Shown piece by piece: positions 15,946 through 22,588 of a stretch of DNA of 37,855 nt. Numbering within the stretch: the first letter of the stretch is position 1; each line of letters begins with the position of its first letter. Position numbers and translations under genes: made by a program. This stretch comes from Deltaproteobacteria bacterium UBA4427 (GTDB lineage Bacteria > Myxococcota_A > UBA9160 > UBA4427), in NCBI GenBank assembly GCA_002390675.1, contig DGPZ01000039.1, positions 1 to 37,855 on the forward strand, read 5' to 3'. The notes below the pieces were generated by a model, which was given only the letters and a program-made list of their open reading frames with translations, searched no databases and was not told where the DNA came from.

Positions 15946-16850
15946 ATCGCGCCGACTTCGAGGGTATCGAAGGCCGATGGTCCGGGTGGGCTTTGTCTGC
16001 AGCCACCATGCTCGGCGTACTCGTGAGTATCGGAATGCCTGGCGCGTCCTTCGCGGCCGAAGATCAACTGCGATTTCGCAGCGATGGTCGCCTCGATCGG
16101 TCCCTTTCGATCGGGGCTCTTCACGAGGCCTGCCCATCCCAGCAGGTCGAAGTCGACGACCCGTACCATGAAAAGCGAATGCGTTATGCGGCGTGGCCCC
16201 TCGGCTGCGTGCTGGATGCGGGCTTTGCGGAGCGTGGAGGGGCCGAAGGCCTTCGAGGAAATGGGTTGTTATTGCGAGCCTTGGATGGGTATACGCGTCC
16301 AGTCGGAGGGGAGGATCTCCTAATTCCCGGCGGCTTCGTCGCGTATGGAGAACCTGAACGACTCGCGGATCCCGCGAGTAATTCGTGGTTCAGTCCGATC
16401 GATCGACGTAAAACCGATCCGGCTCCCTTCTACTTAGTGTGGACCGGCGCGGCGCAGAGCGACCCGCATGCGACTGCTTGGCCCTATCAATTGGCAGAGA
16501 TCGAAGTCGCTCCATTTGAGCAAGCCTTCCCAAAGACGCAGCCGACGGACCTCGTTGGGAGTGACGCGGGCTGGGGGGGCTACGCGCTCTTCCAAAAGAG
16601 CTGTGCGAGTTGCCACGCGATCAATGGGGAAGGGGGCAAAGTGGGACCCGACCTAAACGTGCCTCGTAGTATCGTCGAATATCGCCCGATCCCGGAGATC
16701 AGAGCCTATATCCGCAACCCCGAGGCGACGCGCTACACCAGCATGCCCGCGCATCCAGGGTTATCCGAGGACGACCTAGATGCGCTGATCGCCTACTTTT
16801 CTGCGATGAGCCAGCGCAAGCAGGATCCACGAAAGCAGGACGAGCCGTGA
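15942..16850 (+). CDS. Exported c-type cytochrome with an N-terminal SUOX-like domain
   Basis: The protein has 302 residues. A signal peptide (hydrophobic 17-35, cleavage near ASFAAED) sends it to the periplasm. The C-terminal quarter is a class I cytochrome c with the haem-binding CASCH at 221-225, KVGPDLNVP after it, and the axial Met268 in YTSMPAHP. Residues 40-200 are unusual. The pattern GCVLD, LLLRALDGYTRPVG, GGFVAYGEPERL and PFYLVWTG resembles small sulfite-oxidase-fold (molybdopterin-binding-like) proteins, but I see no clear molybdenum Cys ligand in the usual place. It probably passes electrons in the periplasm. GGAGCGAGG precedes the ATG. The end overlaps the GTP cyclohydrolase-like gene as GTGA. 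Confidence 0.8.
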   Translation: MNRADFEGIEGRWSGWALSAATMLGVLVSIGMPGASFAAEDQLRFRSDGRLDRSLSIGALHEACPSQQVEVDDPYHEKRMRYAAWPLGCVLDAGFAERGGAEGLRGNGLLLRALDGYTRPVGGEDLLIPGGFVAYGEPERLADPASNSWFSPIDRRKTDPAPFYLVWTGAAQSDPHATAWPYQLAEIEVAPFEQAFPKTQPTDLVGSDAGWGGYALFQKSCASCHAINGEGGKVGPDLNVPRSIVEYRPIPEIRAYIRNPEATRYTSMPAHPGLSEDDLDALIAYFSAMSQRKQDPRKQDEP

Positions 16851-17917
16851 GCATAGATCGACCAGGGCTCGATATTCGCAAAGCAACGCTACGCCTAGGC
16901 GAGCTACGCCTTGCGAACGCGCGGGGCTCCTTCGATGTGCACTTCTTTCGCGATCTCGCGAATGAAACGAGCGCTATGGCGATCTCGACAGGCACACTCG
17001 AGCTAGGGGAGCCGCTCCTCGCTCGCGTGCATTCGTCCTGCGTGACGAGTGAATGTTTGATGGGCTGCGACTGCGACTGCGCAGAGCAGCTCGAAGGCGC
17101 GCTTGGTACGATGGCCGAAGCCGGCCGAGGTATTGTCTTCTATCTGCTTCAAGAAGGACGAGGGGCGGGACTCACGGCGAAGGCGCGAGATAGGATGATC
17201 GTGCAAGCCAGTGAGAATCGCGTGAACACATTTGAGGCGTATAGTTCGATGGGGCTTCCTGCGGACTTGCGGAGCTATGGCATCGTAGCGCCGATGAGTC
17301 GGATGTTAGGCATTCATGCACCGATTCGGCTGTTGACTAATAACCCGGTGAAGGCCGCTGCGGTCGGCGAGGCGCTGCAAGGCGAGAAAATTGAACTCGC
17401 GGGTTTGGAGTCGATTCACGGGCCGAGTTCAGAGTTTAATCGCGACTACTTGAGCGCCAAGCAAGACTCAGGACACGATCTCGCGATTGCTGATCGTCAT
17501 GCAGGAGCGCTGCCTCCCCTTCCTGTACGTGTCTTCGAACCATTCGCGTTGCCGGGAAATGCGCGCCGCGTCGTGACCGCTTCGTATTTCCTCCCCGTCG
17601 CACTTCCTGCAGATGTGACGGAGGAAGAGGGTACGACTTGGTTTCGCATGAGCGTGGTTTATGATCGCGACTCGGAACGTGAGTCGGTTTTGCTGTCTCT
17701 CGGCGACGGCACGACGGATGAGCCGCTGCCCATGGAGAATACAGTCACGATGGGATTGCTGGACAGGCTCCCTTTTCTGCAAGGAGCACTCGGCGGAGAG
17801 GCACGCGAGTCGAGAGCCCAAGGACGCCCTGCACTCGAGCGGGCGCTGCTTGCGATTCGCAAGCGCGGACTCGGTGCGGTTCAGATCGATTTCGATGAGC
17901 GTGACCGGAGTGAGTGA
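16847..17917 (+). CDS. GTP cyclohydrolase II-like protein with a novel C-terminal domain
   Basis: Residues 1-215 of 356 are a GTP cyclohydrolase II domain. The zinc Cys residues keep the exact spacing C65-x10-C76-x-C78. QEGRGAGL (102-109), Asp140 and Arg142 in PADLRS (equivalents of E. coli Asp126 and the nucleophile Arg128) and LLTNNPVK (162-169) are present. The catalytic loop, however, reads KARDRMI where the E. coli enzyme has KIRAYAL, so the Tyr is missing and the loop has about three extra residues. Residues 215-356 form an additional domain I cannot assign. The start is GTG, overlapping the cytochrome stop, and the end overlaps the SIS-creatininase gene by 23 bases. The enzyme may open GTP to the formamide (FAPy) or act on another nucleotide; it is not a standard RibA. 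Confidence 0.82.
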   Translation: MSIDRPGLDIRKATLRLGELRLANARGSFDVHFFRDLANETSAMAISTGTLELGEPLLARVHSSCVTSECLMGCDCDCAEQLEGALGTMAEAGRGIVFYLLQEGRGAGLTAKARDRMIVQASENRVNTFEAYSSMGLPADLRSYGIVAPMSRMLGIHAPIRLLTNNPVKAAAVGEALQGEKIELAGLESIHGPSSEFNRDYLSAKQDSGHDLAIADRHAGALPPLPVRVFEPFALPGNARRVVTASYFLPVALPADVTEEEGTTWFRMSVVYDRDSERESVLLSLGDGTTDEPLPMENTVTMGLLDRLPFLQGALGGEARESRAQGRPALERALLAIRKRGLGAVQIDFDERDRSE

Positions 17918-19922
17918 GGGTGACAGCTCTGCGGCCTCTACTGCGGAGGCAGCAGGCAGGGAATCCGCGGCACGCGGTCGCGAGTTAGTTGCCTCGCGAA
18001 TGGCGGCTGCATCTTTGGTGGTACAGAGCATCCCCCATGAGATGTCAGTACTGAAGGCACTTCGCGACCGACTTCCCAGAATGCTGGTGGCGACCGGTAT
18101 CGGCACCTCGGAGGGGCATGCGCGTCACCTCGCTGAAGTCGCGACGCGATTCTGCGGGCAGCCGGCGCGTTTTGTTTCGACGGGTGCATTAGCCGCCGCG
18201 CCTCCGCCCGGAGCCGACCGAGACTGGCTAATCGTCTTCTCCCAGGGCCTCAGTGCAAACGCGCGCTTCGCTTTGTCCCATGCCGAAGCTTGGCGCGGAG
18301 TCATTTTGGTGACGGGCCTGGGCATGGAAGCTGGCGAAGAAGTGCCGGCAGAAAAGGCGGGCTGGCTCGATGCGCTCGATCGCAGGGGCGTGGTTCGAGT
18401 CGATCTAGGCGCCGGCACAGAATACGGTGTACTGCTTCGAGTGATCGGTGCGCGGGCAGGGTACGCGGTGTCTTGGAGTCTGCTGCGCACCTTGGCTTCG
18501 ATGCGTCTTGAATCTGTGCCGGCTCTCACATTTGAAACGGAAGCGCTGCGCGGCGCACAAGAAAACGCGGAAACGCGCGCGGACACGATCTTCGGGCCGG
18601 ACGAAAGCGTCTCTTCCTTCTTTTCCTCTGACCGGACGCTGGTCTTAGTTTCTGAAGGCGGTGCGCTGGAGTTCGTGGACCAGCTTTCACTCAAGCTGGC
18701 GGAAGGCTTGTTGCGACCACGTCCCCGAGCCGTGGACGTACTCGAATTCGCACATGGACCTTTGCAGAGCATTGCGAAGGAACCGGCTTCGATCCTGTAC
18801 ATAAGAGCAGCTTTGCCTAGCGCTCAGGCGAGTGACATTTCTGCGGGGCGCAAAGGTCGAGACCAAGAAGAAGAGAGCTGGCTTAGGCGTTTCCGTTCGA
18901 CTTTGGACCCGTCGCGGCATCGGCTGCGTGTCGTCGATGCATCTTTGCCTTGGCCTATCGCGGCGATCGAGCTCGAAGCGATCTTCGATGTTTTCGTATT
19001 ACGTGCGATCACCGAGGTCGAAACGAACCTCGTGAACTGGCCCGGGCAAGACCGCGAGGCCGCGCTCTATGAAGCAAGTCCCGACTTACCGGTCAAAAAT
19101 ACCGATTTATTTTTGAATCCTCCTGCCGCCTATTCCCTCGCCGCATCCTCGGTTGCATGGGAGTCGCGCACCTGGCCGGAGGCTGAGGCGCGGGTTGCGG
19201 CGGGTTGCCGAACCGCGCTCCTGGGCCTCGGATCGATCGAGCAGCATGGACGACACCTTCCCCTCGGCACGGATCGATGGATCGCGGAAGCGCTGTTGCA
19301 GTCGCTCGAAGAGAAGCTTGGGGATGCGGTTGCGCTCCCTGCCGTCCCGGTGGGATGTGCCAGCGAGCATCTGGATTTCGCAGGGACCCTACATATAGAA
19401 CCTGCGACGCTCGAGGCATTGCTCGTGGATTTGCTGCGGTCGCTTTCCCATCATGGTTTTGAGCGGGCGTTTCTTTTTACCGCGCACGGTGGGAATCTCG
19501 ACGCCTTGGCGGAAATGGGGCCCCGACTCTGCGAGTCGGTTCTTCCGCTCAGGCTTCGAATCGAGACGGACCTCCGGGTTGGGGCAATGCAGTCGGAGGT
19601 CGTCGAGGCAGAGGCACTTTCGGCACTTGCGGCGGGGCCACACGCAGGCGAATACGAAACCAGTCTAGTGGCCCATCTACGGCCAGGGTCAATCCGCGAA
19701 GAGCACCTTGTGCCGGGACGCATGGTCGAGCCTGGTGAGGCGCAGGGTATTTTCTACCCGAGCCTGCGACCGAATACCGAATCTGGAGTGCTAGGCGACC
19801 CTTCCGCCGCGAATAGCGAACGCGGGCAGCGATACCTTTCAGCCTGGGTCGATCTTCTGGTCTCCGGTTACCTTGCCGCGTTCCCCGAAACGCCGGCTTC
19901 GACCGAGAAAAATCCGCGGTAG
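17895..19922 (+). CDS. Fusion of a GlmS-like double SIS module and a creatininase-family amidohydrolase
   Basis: From the ATG at 17895 the protein has 675 residues. Residues 45-380 resemble the isomerase half of GlmS: ATGIGTSEGHAR (66-77) and FSQGLSANAR (115-124) are SIS phosphosugar-binding loops, and VLEFAHGPLQSI (282-293) matches the second-SIS ELxHGPL motif. Residues 437-660 form a creatininase domain with metal ligands Glu449, His451 and Asp460 in SIEQHGRHLPLGTD, AHGGN (His531) and HAGEYET (583-589). Creatininase relatives include creatininase, the FAPy deformylase ArfB and MftE. Overlap with the GTP cyclohydrolase-like gene suggests action on its product, for example deformylation plus rearrangement of the ribosylamine; this is inference. 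The 3' end overlaps a minus-strand gene by 55 bases. Confidence 0.82.
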   Translation: MSVTGVSEGDSSAASTAEAAGRESAARGRELVASRMAAASLVVQSIPHEMSVLKALRDRLPRMLVATGIGTSEGHARHLAEVATRFCGQPARFVSTGALAAAPPPGADRDWLIVFSQGLSANARFALSHAEAWRGVILVTGLGMEAGEEVPAEKAGWLDALDRRGVVRVDLGAGTEYGVLLRVIGARAGYAVSWSLLRTLASMRLESVPALTFETEALRGAQENAETRADTIFGPDESVSSFFSSDRTLVLVSEGGALEFVDQLSLKLAEGLLRPRPRAVDVLEFAHGPLQSIAKEPASILYIRAALPSAQASDISAGRKGRDQEEESWLRRFRSTLDPSRHRLRVVDASLPWPIAAIELEAIFDVFVLRAITEVETNLVNWPGQDREAALYEASPDLPVKNTDLFLNPPAAYSLAASSVAWESRTWPEAEARVAAGCRTALLGLGSIEQHGRHLPLGTDRWIAEALLQSLEEKLGDAVALPAVPVGCASEHLDFAGTLHIEPATLEALLVDLLRSLSHHGFERAFLFTAHGGNLDALAEMGPRLCESVLPLRLRIETDLRVGAMQSEVVEAEALSALAAGPHAGEYETSLVAHLRPGSIREEHLVPGRMVEPGEAQGIFYPSLRPNTESGVLGDPSAANSERGQRYLSAWVDLLVSGYLAAFPETPASTEKNPR

Positions 19923-20626
19923 GCGAAAGGCACCCAGAACGCGTAGTAAAGCTGGTTAGGCACCATGCGGATCGCCCAGCCCAGGTCGAGGTCGGCAACC
20001 GCAATGAAGACGTCGGCAATGAGCCAAAGTGCGTAGTAGGCGGCGCTGTAGCCGAAGATGGACCGAATGTACGTGGTCTTCGTGTCCGCTAGCGGATCCC
20101 CCTCGAGAGTTCGCGGAAGCCATTGCCTGGACAGCGTTACGCATAACACGAAGAACCCACTCTCGTAGATCATCCAGAGCGCTTGGCTATGCAGATCGTC
20201 TATGAGGAAGTTAAGCGTGCCGTAGATCAGGCCCGTCGCGACGGGGACGACGAGCGTTGTTCCTCCGGCCCAGCCGAGGTTCTGGCGCCATGTACGTTCG
20301 GGGCGAGCAACGCCAATCGTGAGTAGCAGGACGCGGAGGTCACCAAGCAGCACAAAGAAGAACAAGATCAGGGTCGCTGCGAAGGTCCCGGAAATAGCCT
20401 GACTATTGGCGAGGGGCCCGGTACAGAGCGGGTCGAGCATGGTGGCGACGGCGAAGAAAAGCGTCAGCTGCGAGACGAATCTTGCGGCTTCTGGCACGCG
20501 TGCTCGGCTGATATCTGCTGGGGCAGCAGCGCGCCACGCAAGGAAAGCCAGGGGTACGAGCCACAGCGCATAAAGGGACTGGAGATCGCTGTAGTATGCG
20601 GCATGCCAAGAAAAACTGGAATCCAC
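19868..20626 (-). CDS. Multi-pass membrane protein of unknown function
   Basis: The 252-residue product has about six or seven hydrophobic segments (near residues 17-30, 50-65, 82-105, 118-138, 148-163, 193-212 and 222-242) and few charged residues between them. I recognise no catalytic motif or family. It starts at GTG two bases after the stop of the CarF-like gene, so the two are almost certainly cotranscribed. A role in lipid metabolism or as a partner of the desaturase is plausible but unproven. Its last 55 bases overlap the end of the convergent SIS-creatininase gene. Confidence 0.75.
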   Translation of the reverse strand: MDSSFSWHAAYYSDLQSLYALWLVPLAFLAWRAAAPADISRARVPEAARFVSQLTLFFAVATMLDPLCTGPLANSQAISGTFAATLILFFFVLLGDLRVLLLTIGVARPERTWRQNLGWAGGTTLVVPVATGLIYGTLNFLIDDLHSQALWMIYESGFFVLCVTLSRQWLPRTLEGDPLADTKTTYIRSIFGYSAAYYALWLIADVFIAVADLDLGWAIRMVPNQLYYAFWVPFAYRGFFSVEAGVSGNAAR

Positions 20627-20628
20627 TA

Positions 20629-21423
20629 TTAGTCCGTTCGTTTTTTGTCGGCGCGGCCGAATCTAAAGATATGTTCGAGAGCGTCGAATAATCGGAGTCG
20701 GTCGAGGGCCGGGTTCAGCCATCCCGAGGTGACGCAGTAGGAGCGGTCGTGGCTTCTGTGATGCCGCGCGTGCGCGCGGGGGGTGAGCACGAGCCGTCGG
20801 CGCTGAAGCCATCGCGCGATCTTGGGCGGCTCGGCGGAATGGGCCCAGCCATGGAGTTGGTTTGTTGCGACGAGAGCGAGAGTCAGGCTGGTGATCGTAA
20901 CGAAGAGGAGCCGAGCGGCGAAACTAGCACCAGCCGGAACAAAGAAGAGTAAAGCGACCAGGGGTAACGTTGCGAGAGCGTTATTTCCGGAGACCTCGAA
21001 AAAGTCGTGCCGCGAGATGCTCTGTGGGTCGACGTGATGTTCTCGGAAGGGTGCGATCAAGAGCGGGCCGATCCAGGGGGTGTTGCTTTCAAAGAATCGA
21101 TCGGCAAACCAATGTGCAGCGCCAGCGATGAAATCAGCCAAGACGTATCCGGCGAGGGGGCCGATTCCGAAGAGCAGCAGGTACTCAAGGCTTGGGGTCG
21201 CGCGGACGAATTCAGGAATGCGCGAGATCACGGCGAGGAGCCAAAGGAGAACGAAGCTCCAAACCGATAGGCGGTCGAGTCGTCTCGTAAATGCGCGGCC
21301 CGTGACCGTGTCCCGCAATGCAGGGCCATCAGCTTTCGCGTCGCCGATTAGGGTCGATTCTGTGCGCTCCGCCCGGGTATCCGGTCGGGACGCTGTGGAT
21401 GATGGGATGGCTCGGGCCTGCAC
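20629..21423 (-). CDS. carF: CarF/TMEM189-type plasmanylethanolamine desaturase
   Basis: The protein has 264 residues, close to the family length. After a variable N-terminus (1-50) and a membrane segment at 54-68, the conserved core begins with YVLADFIAGAAHWFADRF (93-110). The His-rich metal-binding motifs follow in order: FREHHVDPQSISRHDF (126-141), NQLHGWAH (188-195) and HARHHRSH (218-225), then SYCVTSGWLNPALD. This arrangement is that of TMEM189/PEDS1 and myxobacterial CarF, which introduce the vinyl-ether bond of plasmalogens using O2. Activity would require alkyl-ether lipids in this organism; no ether-lipid synthesis genes are in the window. The start is GTG with GAGGA upstream. The membrane protein gene follows immediately. 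Confidence 0.88.
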   Translation of the reverse strand: MQARAIPSSTASRPDTRAERTESTLIGDAKADGPALRDTVTGRAFTRRLDRLSVWSFVLLWLLAVISRIPEFVRATPSLEYLLLFGIGPLAGYVLADFIAGAAHWFADRFFESNTPWIGPLLIAPFREHHVDPQSISRHDFFEVSGNNALATLPLVALLFFVPAGASFAARLLFVTITSLTLALVATNQLHGWAHSAEPPKIARWLQRRRLVLTPRAHARHHRSHDRSYCVTSGWLNPALDRLRLFDALEHIFRFGRADKKRTD

Positions 21424-21512
21424 TCTGATCGGGTCCTCGATGAGATCCCCATGAGTGTGCCACGGAACCCGTGACCACCAAAGTCTCGGCCCTGGAGCCC
21501 GAAACGAGATCG

Positions 21513-21535
21513 GGGGACCGCTTTACGCGGTCCCT
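21513..21535. other. Strong hairpin between the Arg/His-rich gene and carF
   Basis: GGGACCGC (21514-21521) and GCGGTCCC (21527-21534) are perfect complements around the loop TTTAC, with one further G-T pair outside. On the minus strand it lies about 70 bases past the stop of the Arg/His-rich protein gene and 90 bases before the carF start. No T run follows, so it may be a Rho-dependent end, an mRNA-stabilising hairpin or an attenuator rather than an intrinsic terminator. Confidence 0.45.
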
Positions 21536-21602
21536 CGAGTCATTCCCTATGACCTGCGCCGTGGGCGAACGGCGGTCACGACCCTCAGTGCTTAGTCCCT
21601 TG

Positions 21603-22247
21603 CTATCGGAACGAACGATTCTGAATCAGGTTCCGATGAAGTCGCAGACCCTTATCCGTGGTATCTGACTGCCGGTGCGCGGAATCGTGATTGCGATGCT
21701 TGTCGTGACCGCGCTTCGAATCCCGCTTCCGATTCTGCTTGTTGCGCTTTTCAGGTCGCTTGTGGGCGTGCTTGCGATCATGCTTCTTCCGATCGTTCCA
21801 ACCCTTGCGGTGACTCCGGTCCCGGCGGTTCCAGTCATGGTCTCGGCGGTCTCGGGCATTGTGATTATCGGTCCGCGAGTGACGTCGCGTGTGGCGACGA
21901 TCGTGACGCGCGTCTCGCAGGATACGATCGCCTCGGCGGTCGAGTCGTCTCTCTATGCGGTCGCCCTTACGGTCGAGTTCATAGGCAAGGTCATAATTGC
22001 CCGTTGCCGCGGCAAATAGAGCGAATACGTCGAGGTGGGCATCGATCCTCCGACCACGCCGATCGAGTCGCCGATCGTAGTCGCGGGCATCTCGGACGGC
22101 TTCTCGCGCCTCTGCGAGGCGGGCGTCATCTCGGCGGTGATTGCGGTGTCGGTCGCCGGCTTCTGCAGCGCTCGCGATCACGAGCCCCGCGATCAAGAGT
22201 CCACTCGTGACGATCAGTCGATGATTGAAGAGCTTTTTCCGTTCCAT
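21603..22247 (-). CDS. Exported Arg/His-rich protein with Asp-Arg repeats
   Basis: The ATG at 22247, with GGAGGA nine bases upstream, gives 214 residues; a GTG at 22268 would place the ribosome binding site inside the gene. Residues 1-31 form a signal peptide ending ASAAEAGD. The mature part is extremely charged. The first half contains the repeated pattern RRLDRRGDRI / ELDRKGDRI with heptad-like spacing, probably helical. The second half (after about 120) is dominated by Arg, His, Lys, Asp and Asn (for example RHTRRHSRTDNHN), which could bind nucleic acid, acidic polymer or metal. Similar signal-peptide proteins with LDRRGDRI repeats occur in Proteobacteria without known function. The composition keeps several other frames open. 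Confidence 0.7.
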   Translation of the reverse strand: MERKKLFNHRLIVTSGLLIAGLVIASAAEAGDRHRNHRRDDARLAEAREAVRDARDYDRRLDRRGRRIDAHLDVFALFAAATGNYDLAYELDRKGDRIERRLDRRGDRILRDARHDRRHTRRHSRTDNHNARDRRDHDWNRRDRSHRKGWNDRKKHDRKHAHKRPEKRNKQNRKRDSKRGHDKHRNHDSAHRQSDTTDKGLRLHRNLIQNRSFR

Positions 22248-22264
22248 CGGATGCGTTCCTCCGT

Positions 22265-22284
22265 CCACAGCACCATCGCTGTGG
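22265..22284. promoter_or_regulatory. Hairpin in the 5' leader of the Arg/His-rich protein gene
   Basis: CCACAGC (22265-22271) and GCTGTGG (22278-22284) are perfect complements around a six-base loop. The hairpin lies 17 bases upstream of the ATG and just ahead of the ribosome binding site, so it could influence translation or transcript stability. It might instead be a protein-binding site. Confidence 0.4.
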
Positions 22285-22588
22285 GTTCGGAGAGTAAGGC
22301 CCTAGGCGACCGCAATACGTTCCGACCCACGGGGGGACTGGACGTTTTGTTGCAGGGGCGTTTTGCGGACAGTTCAACGAACGCTCGTCAGCGCGCCGCC
22401 GCCGAGTCAGTACCCGGAATGATTCCCGAGGGCATTCGTAATTGACCCTAAAAATCGTGAAAACCGGGAAGTGGCGGAGAGAAGCGGGTCTGCTGGCCTG
22501 GTGCCATCGGAGTACCGATTAGAGGCCCCGTGATTGTGAGGGCGCTTGTTATAGCGCTAAGCCCCTGCCCGGCAGTAATTTGTGCGGC
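22285..22588. other. Intergenic region with no gene found
   Basis: This stretch separates the end of fabF from the start of the Arg/His-rich protein gene, both on the minus strand. No open frame here has a convincing start, codon pattern or family. It contains a small inverted repeat GCGCT-tgttat-AGCGC at 22542-22557, about 30 bases past the fabF stop, without a T run. Promoter elements for the downstream gene presumably lie here, but none is clear by eye. Confidence 0.4.

Noticed and set aside
17468..18106. Minus-strand open frame of 212 codons
   Set aside because: It spans the ends of two recognised plus-strand genes and has Arg/Ser-rich, noncoding-like composition.
21675..22445. Plus-strand open frames opposite the Arg/His-rich gene, one Val/Ile-rich and membrane-like
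   Set aside because: Arg/His/Asp codons read in antisense automatically give hydrophobic residues; the minus frame has a proper ribosome binding site and signal peptide.
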